From the NCBI GenBank assembly GCA_902523515.1, contig CABYZT010000006.1:1-64000 (forward strand): a stretch of DNA of 64,000 nt. The letters are read 5' to 3'. The stretch is from an uncultured Pelagibacteraceae bacterium (GTDB lineage Bacteria; Pseudomonadota; Alphaproteobacteria; Pelagibacterales; Pelagibacteraceae). Position numbers and translations under genes: made by a program. Shown here one piece after another: positions 35,912-44,232 of the stretch. How positions within the stretch are numbered: the first letter of the stretch is position 1; each line of letters begins with the position of its first letter. The notes below the pieces were generated by a model. The model searched no databases. It was not told the origin of the DNA and worked only from the letters and a program-made list of their open reading frames with translations.

Positions 35912-36925
35912 ATGGACGATAAAGATAAAAAAATTGCAAGTCTTCATTTGAAACTAATGCCATATTTGGAAAAATATGGAATTCTTCTTTTATTAGTAAT
36001 TATGATTTTGGTTATGCACATTTTACAACCAGATGTTTTTTTATCTTGGAGAAATGTAACTAACGTTTTTAAACAAATATCTTGGCAATCAATGTTAGCT
36101 TTAGGGGTATTTATGGTGATTGTGACTGCTGGAATAGATCTGTCGGTTGGTTCAATCATGATGTTATCATTAATGATTTTAGCTGTTGTTGCTAAAGCTG
36201 GAGCGCCTTGGTATATTGTGGTTATAACACCTTTGATTGCAGGTTTTTTATGTGGTCTATTTAACGGCCTAGGTATCACCTTACTTCGCATGCCACATCC
36301 TTTTATAATGACTTTAGGTACACTTTATATATTTAGAGGAACTGGAAACCTAATCTCTGGTGGAACTCCTATAAGTGGTTTTACAGACGAAGTCAGGTAC
36401 CTTGGTCATGGAAGAATTGATCTTCAATGGTTAGGATTAGAAAAATCGCAATACCTTCCTGTTAGTTTAGTATTAATTGCAATTGTATATATAATTTTTT
36501 GGATTTTCTTAAATCATAGCAAAACTGGAAAATGGATTTATGCAATTGGAGGAAACCCTAATGCTGCTAGAGCATCTGGCATTAATGTTAACAAAATTTT
36601 AGTTATAGTTTATTCATTATGTGGATTTCTATCTGGTATTGGTGCTTTAATTTTAGCAGGAAGAACAGACTCAGGCTATCCTAACGCTGGACTTCAATCT
36701 GAACTTGATGCGATCGCTGCATGTATAATTGGAGGAGCAAGTTTTTTTGGTGGAAGAGGTACAGTCCTAGGGGTATTTGCAGGTGTAATGATTATGGGAA
36801 TTCTAAGAAATGGTCTCAATTTGATGGATGTTAGTTCTTTTTGGCAGCAAGTATTAATAGGTTCGATAATAGTTCTTGCAGTCTATATAGATGTATTAAG
36901 AAGAGATTTGGGAACTAGAAAGTAA
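35912..36925 (+). CDS. Sugar ABC importer permease, FrcC/RbsC-like
   Basis: 337-residue CUT2 permease with about eight to ten membrane segments. Signature parts are AGIDLSVGSIMMLS (about 85-98), PHPFIMTLGTLYIFRG and GGTPISG, then NPNAARASGINVNK, the cytoplasmic EAA-like loop, and GASFFGGRGTVLGV. I use the ATG at 35912, two bases after the ATPase stop (MDDKDKK); an upstream ATG at 35888 lies within the ATPase gene. Followed by a 119-base gap before the binding protein. Confidence 0.92.
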   Translation: MDDKDKKIASLHLKLMPYLEKYGILLLLVIMILVMHILQPDVFLSWRNVTNVFKQISWQSMLALGVFMVIVTAGIDLSVGSIMMLSLMILAVVAKAGAPWYIVVITPLIAGFLCGLFNGLGITLLRMPHPFIMTLGTLYIFRGTGNLISGGTPISGFTDEVRYLGHGRIDLQWLGLEKSQYLPVSLVLIAIVYIIFWIFLNHSKTGKWIYAIGGNPNAARASGINVNKILVIVYSLCGFLSGIGALILAGRTDSGYPNAGLQSELDAIAACIIGGASFFGGRGTVLGVFAGVMIMGILRNGLNLMDVSSFWQQVLIGSIIVLAVYIDVLRRDLGTRK

Positions 36926-37044
36926 ATTATACGGACTTACTCGTCCTAGTTGTATTCAAAATTGTCTTATCACCTTTATAAACAGTTGAACTCTTCTAAT
37001 TTTTTTTATTTAATTTAGTTTTTAAATAACAATAGGGGAAATAA
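36926..37044 (+). promoter_or_regulatory. Leader region of the sugar-binding protein gene
   Basis: 119 AT-rich bases. A short hairpin, GGAC (36933-36936) with GTCC (36943-36946), lies just after the permease stop but has no T run. TTGAAC (36986-36991) with TATTTA (37007-37012, 15-base spacing) is a weak internal promoter candidate. AGGGG lies eight bases before the ATG at 37045. A separate promoter would let the binding protein exceed the permease. Confidence 0.3.
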
Positions 37045-37977
37045 ATGAAGAACTTAACAAGAAAAATTGTTGTTTTTTTTACAGCAATTTTTTTATCAAT
37101 CAGTATAGGTTCAGTTTCTTTTGCTGATGGACATGGTAAAAAAATTCTATTCAGTATTAAAGGTCCTGGATCAGGAAACCCTTTTTGGGCATCTGTAACA
37201 AAAGGTGCTGAAGAGGAAGCTAAAAAACTTGGTGTTAAATTAATTTTAATTGCACCTCCTCAAGAAGGAGATGTACAGGCACAGATAAACCAAGTAGAGG
37301 ACCAACTAGCAAAAGGCGTTGACGCTTTAGCACTTGCACCAGGAGATCCAAATGCATTTGCTCCAATCGTTGATGATGCTATCAAAAGTGGAGTTCCTGT
37401 AGTATTCGTTGACACAAAAGGAATAAACGAAGGAGTAACTTTTATAGGAACAAACAACATGAATGGTGCAGAGTTAGCTGCAAAATTTATTTGTGATAAA
37501 ACTCCTAAAGGTTCAGATGTTGCAATTTTAACTGGTATAGAGTCACAATCTACAGCATTGTTAAGAAGAGATGGTGCAATAAAAGGTTTTAAAAATTGTG
37601 GATTAAACATTGTTGCAACTCAAACTGCTGAGTGGGACACTGCAAAAGGTAGATCTGTAACTGAGTCGATTATTTTAAAAAATCCAAACATTAAAGCAAT
37701 ATTTGCTTCAAATGATAATATGGGCTTAGGTGCTATGCAGGCTCTTAAAGATGCAGACATGAATGATGTAGTTGTGGTAGGATTTGATGCTACACCAGAT
37801 GCAGCTACAAGCATCTTAAAAGGAGAGATGACAGCAACAATTGCTCAGTTTTCTTATAACATGGGTGCATATGGAGTTAAATATGCTCTTGAATTAGCTA
37901 ATGGTGGAAGTATTGATCCAAATATCGATACAGGAACACAACTAGTAACAAAAGAAAACGCTAACGATTTTAAATAA
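37045..37977 (+). CDS. Periplasmic sugar-binding protein (Peripla_BP_4, RbsB/FrcB-like)
   Basis: 310-residue CUT2 binding protein. A signal peptide (residues 1-27, ending VSFA) precedes the mature start DGHGKK. The mature part has KGPGSGNPFWASVTKGAEEEAKKLGV and QINQVEDQLAKGVDALALAPGDPNA, typical of ribose-type proteins, then ASNDNMGLGAMQALKDAD and VVVGFDATPDA. Third component of the importer encoded at 35,160-36,925. It is placed last and is followed by a strong terminator, with an AGGGG ribosome site before the ATG, both fitting high expression. Confidence 0.93.
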   Translation: MKNLTRKIVVFFTAIFLSISIGSVSFADGHGKKILFSIKGPGSGNPFWASVTKGAEEEAKKLGVKLILIAPPQEGDVQAQINQVEDQLAKGVDALALAPGDPNAFAPIVDDAIKSGVPVVFVDTKGINEGVTFIGTNNMNGAELAAKFICDKTPKGSDVAILTGIESQSTALLRRDGAIKGFKNCGLNIVATQTAEWDTAKGRSVTESIILKNPNIKAIFASNDNMGLGAMQALKDADMNDVVVVGFDATPDAATSILKGEMTATIAQFSYNMGAYGVKYALELANGGSIDPNIDTGTQLVTKENANDFK

Positions 37978-37997
37978 TCATTAGATAATAAAATATT

Positions 37998-38032
37998 AAA
38001 AAGGGTGGAATTTAATTCCACCCTTTTTTTTT
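37998..38032 (+). terminator. Strong intrinsic terminator after the sugar-binding protein gene
   Basis: Perfect 10-base stem AAGGGTGGAA (38001-38010) with TTCCACCCTT (38016-38025), five-base loop TTTAA, and a run of T to 38032. It starts about 20 bases after the stop of the gene at 37,045 and ends that operon. Confidence 0.92.
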
Positions 38033-38050
38033 ATGTAATATAATATTTGA

Positions 38051-38512
38051 ATGTTAATAAATATTAATCCAGTTTTAAGCCCTGAATTATTATTTCATCT
38101 AAGATCTATGGGTCATGGAGAAAAATTAATTTTAGCTGATGCGAATTTTCCTGCTAATACTTCAAATGATAAGGTAATTAGATTAGATGGAGTTGGTATT
38201 AAAGAAGCAGCCTCAGCAATCCTCTCAGTTTTTCCTCTTGATAGTTTTATTGTTACACAAGGTGGATCTCCAGCTTTGAGAATGGAAGTGGATGATCAAC
38301 CAGATGAATTAACAGAGACGCATAAGGAATTTATTGATGTAGTTAAAAATGTTTCTGGAGAAAATTGGAAAGTTGGTTCAATATCTAGACAAAATTTTTA
38401 TGAAGAAGCAAAAAAAGCATACTGCATAGTTACAACTACAGATGCTAGACCTTTTGGATGTTTTGTTTTAACCAAAGGTGTAATTTTACCAGATGGCAAG
38501 GTTTGGTCATAA
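38051..38512 (+). CDS. RbsD/FucU family sugar mutarotase
   Basis: 153-residue pyranase/mutarotase that interconverts anomers or ring forms of ribose or fucose. The family start LININPVLSPELLFHLRSMGHGEKLILADANFPA contains the catalytic His (about residue 22) and Asp. The C-terminal AYCIVTTTDARPFGCFVLTKGVI is FucU-like and includes the second conserved Tyr/Thr region. Ten bases before the ribokinase gene, so they are coupled, and next to a monosaccharide ABC importer. Confidence 0.88.
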   Translation: MLININPVLSPELLFHLRSMGHGEKLILADANFPANTSNDKVIRLDGVGIKEAASAILSVFPLDSFIVTQGGSPALRMEVDDQPDELTETHKEFIDVVKNVSGENWKVGSISRQNFYEEAKKAYCIVTTTDARPFGCFVLTKGVILPDGKVWS

Positions 38513-38522
38513 AATTTAACAA

Positions 38523-39434
38523 ATGAAACCTATTTCTATATTAGGAGTTTTTGTAGCAGATTTATGTTTTATTGGAGATAGAATTCCCAGCAAAGGTCAA
38601 ACAATTTTAGGAAAAAAACATGTAGTAGGTCCAGGTGGAAAAGGATCAAATCAAGCGATTGCAGCTGCTAGATTAAATGGAGATGTAAGTTTTATTACCA
38701 AAGTTGGTAAAGATAGTCATTCTGAAATGGCATTTAATCTTTATAGGGAAGCTGGAGTAAAAACTCATTCAATTATTAAGGATGAAAAACTTTTTACAGG
38801 AGTTGCTGGTATCATGATCGATAAAGATGGAAACAATGCAATCAATGTTGTTTCTGGAGCGGCTGAACATCTATTTGCTGAAGATATAGATAATAAAGTT
38901 GAAACAATTAAAAATTCAGAAATATTTTTGACACAAATGGAAACTCCTGATGAAATTACTATTTACGCATTAAAAAAAGCAAAAGAACATAATTGTATAA
39001 CTATTTTAAATCCTGCCCCAGCACGTAAAATTGATAAGGATATTTTTAAAATAATAGATTTTTTTACACCCAATGAAACAGAAGCTGAATTTTATTTAAA
39101 TAAAAAAATTGAAACAAGTGAAGATATAAAAAACGCAGCTAATGAGTTGTTAAAAAAGGGTATAAAAAATGTGATTATTACTTTAGGTGAAAAAGGTATT
39201 TATTTCGCAAACGGAAAAAAAAACTTTTTCCTGGAAGCTTATAAACTAAAACAACCTGTAATAGATACTACAGGAGCAGGAGACGCATTTAATGGAGCTT
39301 TTGCTGTCGGTTTAGCAAATGATCTAGATATAAAAGAAGCCTTATCATTCGCAAATAAAGTTGCAGGTATTTCAACGACAAGATTAGGTGCTGCTTCATC
39401 TATGCCTTTTGCTAAAGAACTATCAGATAATTAA
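38523..39434 (+). CDS. rbsK: Ribokinase-like PfkB family carbohydrate kinase
   Basis: 303-residue sugar kinase. The ribokinase signatures are clear: GGKGSNQAIAAARL (about 39-52), TQMETPDE, NPAPARKID, FTPNETEAEFYL and the anion-hole/base motif DTTGAGDAFNGAFAVGLA (about 253-270). With the RbsD/FucU gene and the CUT2 importer it forms a pentose or similar sugar uptake and phosphorylation route. PfkB members also include 5-dehydro-2-deoxygluconokinase (IolC), so a role in the inositol pathway cannot be excluded, but the motifs are those of ribokinase. Confidence 0.85.
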   Translation: MKPISILGVFVADLCFIGDRIPSKGQTILGKKHVVGPGGKGSNQAIAAARLNGDVSFITKVGKDSHSEMAFNLYREAGVKTHSIIKDEKLFTGVAGIMIDKDGNNAINVVSGAAEHLFAEDIDNKVETIKNSEIFLTQMETPDEITIYALKKAKEHNCITILNPAPARKIDKDIFKIIDFFTPNETEAEFYLNKKIETSEDIKNAANELLKKGIKNVIITLGEKGIYFANGKKNFFLEAYKLKQPVIDTTGAGDAFNGAFAVGLANDLDIKEALSFANKVAGISTTRLGAASSMPFAKELSDN

Positions 39435-39436
39435 AT

Positions 39437-40432
39437 CTAATTCTTTTTATTTTCAGCCATTGATAATGCAATTTTAAATGAGTTTAAAATCGGAGCTAGA
39501 TTAGCCTCATTTTTTCCAGCGATAGCAAATGCTGATCCATGTGCAGTGGTAGTTACTGGTACGGTCAATCCACCTTGAACTGTAACTCCTCTATCGAAAC
39601 CAAATGCTTTAAGACCAGATTGTAACGCGTCATGATACATACCAACCATACAATCATGGTTTTTATTTTTATAAGCTACTACAAAAGAGGTATCGCATGG
39701 CAATGGACCATCAACATTGTAGCCAAGTTTTTTTGCCTCTTCAATCGCAGGAATTATTTCATCTTTTTCCTCTGTCCCAAATTCTGCGTGTGGATTTAGA
39801 GCTTGGATGGCAATTCTAGGATTTTTAACACCATTTAACTCCATAACCTCATTTATTAATTTTATAGGCTTCATGATATTGTCTTTAGTAATATGTTGAG
39901 CAACTTCTTTAATTGGAATGTGAGATGTTACTCTTGCTGTCCAAAAATTATCTATTACATTAAACTCACAACAAAAACTATTTACTTCAAGTTTTTCAGC
40001 CATTAACTGCAATTCATCTGAATGTTTATTGCCTCCAAGTTTTAAACTTGTCTTATTCATTGGCGCAAAATTAATTGCATCTATTTTTTTTTCTTTAGCA
40101 AGATTTAAAGCTAAATCTAAAGCTTGTAATACACTTTCCCCAGATTCTTTTGATGGTTCCGCTAATTTATATTTATGATTTTTTCCTTTAGAAATATCTA
40201 ATAAAAATCTATTTGATTTATCAAAATTTACCTCATCAAAATTTTCAACAACTTCTATATTATGTGAAATTCCTGTAATACTATTTCCACTTTCAAAAAC
40301 TTGTTTTTCACCGATGATGACTATATTTGCTTTTTTTGTCATCTCATCATTTAAAAGCTTTGAAATTAATTCTGGTCCGATCCCAGCTGGATCACCAAGC
40401 AGAAGAGCAATGTTAGATTTATTTTCAGTCAT
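39437..40432 (-). CDS. PdxA-family 4-phospho-hydroxyacid dehydrogenase
   Basis: 331-residue NAD-dependent oxidative decarboxylase. Family motifs are LLGDPAGIGPEL (residues 11-22), metal His ligands in NKHSDELQ, NPHAEFGTEEKDEI and GMYHDALQSGLKAFGFDRGV, plus TTAHGSAFAIAGK. It may be PdxA of vitamin B6 synthesis, or a PdxA2-like enzyme acting on 4-phospho-D-erythronate/threonate. The position between ribokinase and the Tct transporter favours a catabolic role. No DUF1537 kinase, the usual PdxA2 partner, is present. Convergent with ribokinase, two bases apart. Confidence 0.85.
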   Translation of the reverse strand: MTENKSNIALLLGDPAGIGPELISKLLNDEMTKKANIVIIGEKQVFESGNSITGISHNIEVVENFDEVNFDKSNRFLLDISKGKNHKYKLAEPSKESGESVLQALDLALNLAKEKKIDAINFAPMNKTSLKLGGNKHSDELQLMAEKLEVNSFCCEFNVIDNFWTARVTSHIPIKEVAQHITKDNIMKPIKLINEVMELNGVKNPRIAIQALNPHAEFGTEEKDEIIPAIEEAKKLGYNVDGPLPCDTSFVVAYKNKNHDCMVGMYHDALQSGLKAFGFDRGVTVQGGLTVPVTTTAHGSAFAIAGKNEANLAPILNSFKIALSMAENKKN

Positions 40433-40501
40433 TTTTTTCTTTACGTCTTGTAGCAGATTATGTTTAAATTATTAAATATAAATTAACTTAAGAGGGAAAT
40501 A

Positions 40502-41476
40502 ATGAAAAAAAGCTTTAAACTATTTTTAGCAGCTGCTTTTCTAGTAACAGAATTTTTTGTTGTAGCTCTTCCATTAATGATCACATCAGCTAAAGCTGAT
40601 GGTCATCCAATACAAGCAATTACACACGCTGGTTTTGGTGGTGGAACTGACGTTACTACTAGAATGATGTTATTAAGAGCAAGAAGAGTCCTTAAGCAAG
40701 ACATGCAATTAGTAAACAAAAAAGGTGGTGGTGGAGCAGCATCTATGGACTACATGATGTCATTACCAGCTGATGGAAATCACACTTTAACTTGGACAAC
40801 AGGTCATGCTGTATCAATGGCTTTAGGTAAAACTAAAGTTAAGTTAAGTGATATGCAACCACTTGCTAGAGGAACTGATGATCCTCAATTATTTGTTGTT
40901 AATTGTAAAAATGATATCAAGGATGCTAAAAAATTCATTAGCACACAAAAATCAAAATCACTAAAATATGGAACTACTCATACCGGTGGTATTGATGATG
41001 TTAGTGCAATCGCATTTACAAAAAAAGGTGGATTAAAAGATCCAACTATAGTTGCTTACAAAGGTGTTGCGCCAATTAAAACTAACCTTATCAAAGGAGA
41101 TATTGACGTAGGTGTTTTAAACTTAGGTGAAGCACTAACTGAAATTAATGAAGGTAAACTTTGTGTTTCAGTTGTATTGGCAAATAATAGAATGGCTAAA
41201 ATTGGGGACTCTCCAACAGCAAAAGAATTAGGTATACCTGTTTCTTTATCTACTGTTAGAGGTTTCGTAACTAAAAAAGGTGCTCCAGCAGACAGAGTAA
41301 AACAACTAGAGGCTGGAATGATGAAAGCTATGAGCCACAACTACTACAAAAATTTCTTAACAGAAATTGGTCTTGATGAGACAAGTGTTGTAGGTGCAGA
41401 TGAATGGGGCAAGCAAATGGAAGAAATGCTTGCTGAGATGACTGCGCAGCTTAAAGCTTTAGGTTACATTAACTAA
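40502..41476 (+). CDS. tctC: Tripartite tricarboxylate-type transporter, binding protein (TctC/Bug)
   Basis: 324-residue periplasmic solute receptor. An N-terminal signal peptide runs to about residue 33 (ITSAKA), with mature start DGHPIQAI. The Bug-family pattern is seen in THAGFGGGTDVTTRMM, VNKKGGGGAASMDYMM and the GTTHTGGIDDVSAIAF loop that holds carboxylates. GAGGGTD-like first loop fits organic-acid ligands. A GAGGGA ribosome site precedes the ATG. Followed at once by an intrinsic terminator that lies in the tctB start. Confidence 0.9.
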   Translation: MKKSFKLFLAAAFLVTEFFVVALPLMITSAKADGHPIQAITHAGFGGGTDVTTRMMLLRARRVLKQDMQLVNKKGGGGAASMDYMMSLPADGNHTLTWTTGHAVSMALGKTKVKLSDMQPLARGTDDPQLFVVNCKNDIKDAKKFISTQKSKSLKYGTTHTGGIDDVSAIAFTKKGGLKDPTIVAYKGVAPIKTNLIKGDIDVGVLNLGEALTEINEGKLCVSVVLANNRMAKIGDSPTAKELGIPVSLSTVRGFVTKKGAPADRVKQLEAGMMKAMSHNYYKNFLTEIGLDETSVVGADEWGKQMEEMLAEMTAQLKALGYIN

Positions 41477-41499
41477 TCAAATTAAAAGTACATTTGAAT

Positions 41500-42006
41500 A
41501 TGAAAAATGTACAAATACAAAAAAGGGCAAACAAAAGTTTGCCCTTTTTTTTTAGAGATGAGTTTAGAGTTTCTCTTGTAATTATTTTAATATCTGTAGC
41601 ATTATTAATCACAACTTTTACTTTTGATGTTGTTCCTCCAATTTTAAATAGAGGAATACAACCAGCAACATTCCCAAAAGCGCTCTTGGTCTTAATAATA
41701 GTAATGACATTGTTAATCTATTATTTGGCAACTAAAAATCCCTGGAAAGTTGAAAAAAAATTACCAAGATCATTCTTTCTAACTTTATCAAGTTTTGTTA
41801 TTTTTGTAGTAGTTTCTAAAACACTTGATTTCTTTTTAGCAATCTCAGCTTTATCTATCTTTGTTTCATATTGTTGGGGAGAAAAAAGATTATTTTATTT
41901 ATTACTAGTTGGGATTATTTTCCCAATTATTGTTTTTATATTTTTTGAAACCATTTTAGGTTTAAGATTTCCCCCAGGAATAATTACTAACATTTACTAT
42001 AGTTAA
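41500..42006 (+). CDS. tctB: Tripartite transporter small membrane subunit (TctB)
   Basis: Small subunit of 168 residues with four membrane helices: VSLVIILISVALLITTFTF, FPKALLVLIIVMTLLIYYLA, SFFLTLSSFVIFVVVSK and the C-terminal LLVGIIFPIIVFIFFETIL. I take the ATG at 41500; a TTG at 41494 is possible. Codons 9-18 (RANKSLPFFF) lie in a perfect terminator hairpin plus T run, an unusual overlap of coding and termination signals. Stop codon is directly followed by the tctA ATG. Confidence 0.85.
   Translation: MKNVQIQKRANKSLPFFFRDEFRVSLVIILISVALLITTFTFDVVPPILNRGIQPATFPKALLVLIIVMTLLIYYLATKNPWKVEKKLPRSFFLTLSSFVIFVVVSKTLDFFLAISALSIFVSYCWGEKRLFYLLLVGIIFPIIVFIFFETILGLRFPPGIITNIYYS
41521..41553 (+). 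terminator. Intrinsic terminator embedded in the 5' coding region of tctB
   Basis: GGGCAAAC (41525-41532), loop AAAA, GTTTGCCC (41537-41544), then nine T (41545-41553); flanking A can pair with the T run. It begins 44 bases after the tctC stop and lies wholly within tctB codons 8-18. Likely lets most transcripts end after tctC, with read-through giving the membrane subunits. Confidence 0.85.
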
Positions 42007-43488
42007 ATGGATAATTTATTATTAATGCTGGCACCACTTTTCAGTTCTAAACTATTATTAGTTTTATTTTTTGGAACTTTATTTGGTTTGATATTGGGTG
42101 TGTTGCCAGGGTTAGGACCAACAACAGGTGGAGCATTGATTTTACCTTTCACAATGACTCTAGATCCATTATCTGCAATTGTTTTATTAACTTCTATTTA
42201 TTGTGCAGGAACCTATGGTGGTGCAATAACTGCTGTACTTATTAATACACCAGGGACCCCAGCAGCTGCAGCTACTTGTTTAGATGGCTATCCTTTAGCA
42301 CAAAAAGGTGAAGCTGGAAGAGCTTTAGGTATGGCAACAGTCTCAAGTACTGCTGGAGGTATTTTTAGTGTCGTTATATTAGTTTTCTTTGCTCCTATAC
42401 TAGCACAACTTGCTTATGAGTTTGGTCAGCCAGAATATTTTGCATTAGCAATATTTGGTTTAACGATGCTTGCTTCAATAGGTGAAGGTAGTCCAATTAA
42501 AAATTTAATCGCAGGTGCATTTGGAATATTGATTTCTACAGTTGGAAAAGATTTTATGACTTCAATCGACCGTTTTACTTTTGGGATCAATGAGTTAACT
42601 GAAGGGATAGGATTTATACCAGTAGTGGTTGGACTTTTCGCAATGAGTGAAATGTTAACTCAATCGACTTTAATCAATCAAGTGTTTAACAGAATAGCTT
42701 TAAAAGCAATTAAGCTTCCTAGCAAAGATGATTATAAGAAAACTTGGAAAACAATACTACGATCAAGTGGGATTGGATCATTTATTGGAGTTCTTCCTGC
42801 AGAAGGTGGAACAGTTGCGTCTTTAATTGGTTATTCTGAAGCAAAGAGATTTTCAAAAAATCCAGAAGAATTTGGAAAAGGATCTATTGAAGGCATTGCT
42901 GGTGCTGAGGCTGCAAATAACGCAGCCACAGGTGGTGCGATGGTTCCAACATTAGCGCTAGGTATTCCTGGTAGCGCAACAACAGCGGTTATACTTACGG
43001 GATTGATTATTCATGGTGTTAGACCTGGACCAGATTTGTTTAGAGAGCAGCCAGATTTCTTATATGGAATTTTTGGCGCCATGCTAATAGCTAATATCCT
43101 TTTTTTTATTTTTGGATTTTTTGGAGCAAAAATATTTGCAAGAATTACTTTAGTACCTAATAAAATCTTATGGCCAATGATATTTGCAGTTTCAGTATGT
43201 GGAACTTATTCTCTAAATCAATCCATAATAGATGTTTGGATAATGTTATTTTTTGGAGTGCTAGGTTTCTTTATGAGAAGATATGGTTTTTCAGTAGTAC
43301 CAGTAATTATTGGATTAATTTTGGGTGAGTTAGTTGAAGGAACTTTAAGACAATCTCTAGTTATATTTGATGGTAATTGGCTAATGTTTTTCACAAGACC
43401 GATTGCTTTAACATTCTTTATTTTGTCTTTAATTGCTTTGGCTTTTCCTTTAATAAGATCGAGAAAATTAAAAAAAAATTATGATTAA
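42007..43488 (+). CDS. tctA: Tripartite transporter large membrane subunit (TctA)
   Basis: Large permease subunit, 493 residues, about eleven to twelve membrane helices. The family signatures are GTLFGLILGVLPGLGPTTGGALILPF (about 19-44), CAGTYGGAITAVLINTPGTPAAAATCLDGYPLAQKGEAGRALG (about 71-113), and the second repeat GVLPAEGGTVASLIGYSEAKR and AEAANNAATGGAMVPTLALGIPGSATTAVIL. Abuts tctB, and overlaps the following SDR gene by eight bases, tying that enzyme to the transport operon. Transported acid unknown. Confidence 0.95.
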   Translation: MDNLLLMLAPLFSSKLLLVLFFGTLFGLILGVLPGLGPTTGGALILPFTMTLDPLSAIVLLTSIYCAGTYGGAITAVLINTPGTPAAAATCLDGYPLAQKGEAGRALGMATVSSTAGGIFSVVILVFFAPILAQLAYEFGQPEYFALAIFGLTMLASIGEGSPIKNLIAGAFGILISTVGKDFMTSIDRFTFGINELTEGIGFIPVVVGLFAMSEMLTQSTLINQVFNRIALKAIKLPSKDDYKKTWKTILRSSGIGSFIGVLPAEGGTVASLIGYSEAKRFSKNPEEFGKGSIEGIAGAEAANNAATGGAMVPTLALGIPGSATTAVILTGLIIHGVRPGPDLFREQPDFLYGIFGAMLIANILFFIFGFFGAKIFARITLVPNKILWPMIFAVSVCGTYSLNQSIIDVWIMLFFGVLGFFMRRYGFSVVPVIIGLILGELVEGTLRQSLVIFDGNWLMFFTRPIALTFFILSLIALAFPLIRSRKLKKNYD

Positions 43489-44230
43489 GTACGATTTAAA
43501 TAATCGAGTGGCAGTTGTTACTGGTGGAGCCCAGGGTTTTGGTTTAGCAATAACTGAAAGATTTATTAAAGCAGGAGCTAAAGTTGTAATCTGGGATATT
43601 GATGAAAATGCTGCTAAACAAGCGATTGATAAAGTTAAATCAGAAAACCTAAGTCATCAGGTCGTAGACGTAACTAATTTTGAAATAGTAAATAAAAATT
43701 TAGAAGAAGTAGAGAAAAATTATGGAAAAATAGATATTTTTGTAAATAACGCAGGTATCGCAGGTATGAATACCACTGTCGCTGAATATCCTTTAGATGA
43801 ATGGAAAAAAGTAATGAACTTAAATTTAAATTCAGTTTTTTATTGTTGTAAAGCAGTCGTTCCATTTATGTTAAAAAATGATTATGGAAGAATAGTAAAT
43901 ATTGCATCTATTGCGGGAAAAGAAGGCAATCCTAACGCAAGTGCATATAGCACCTCAAAGGCTGGCGTTATAGGTTTAACAAAATCTCTAGGTAAAGAGC
44001 TAGCGCAAAAAAATATAGCTGTGAATTGCGTAACCCCAGCAGCAGCTAAAACAAGAATTTTTGATCAAATGACTGAAGAACATATAAATTATATGTTATC
44101 AAAAATTCCTAGAAACAAATTTGCTAAAGTTGAGGAATTAGCATCATTAGTTACTTGGTTAGCTAGTGAAGAAAATTCATTTTCGACAGCTGCAGTTTTT
44201 GATTTAAGTGGTGGAAGAGCAACATATTAG
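43481..44230 (+). CDS. Short-chain dehydrogenase/reductase
   Basis: 249-residue classical SDR. Cofactor motif TGGAQGFGLAITERF (TGxxxGxG), NNAGIAG, the catalytic Ser in NIASIAGKEG and YSTSK (Tyr-x3-Lys) are all present. Asp in VIWDIDEN at the end of beta-2 suggests NAD preference. Overlaps tctA and is followed two bases later by the ROK gene, so it probably oxidises the compound brought in or derived from it. Specific substrate unknown. Confidence 0.88.
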   Translation: MIKYDLNNRVAVVTGGAQGFGLAITERFIKAGAKVVIWDIDENAAKQAIDKVKSENLSHQVVDVTNFEIVNKNLEEVEKNYGKIDIFVNNAGIAGMNTTVAEYPLDEWKKVMNLNLNSVFYCCKAVVPFMLKNDYGRIVNIASIAGKEGNPNASAYSTSKAGVIGLTKSLGKELAQKNIAVNCVTPAAAKTRIFDQMTEEHINYMLSKIPRNKFAKVEELASLVTWLASEENSFSTAAVFDLSGGRATY

Positions 44231-44232
44231 TT

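Noticed and set aside
36933..36946. GGAC/GTCC hairpin after the sugar permease as a terminator
   Set aside because: Only four pairs and no T run. A processing role is possible but unsupported.
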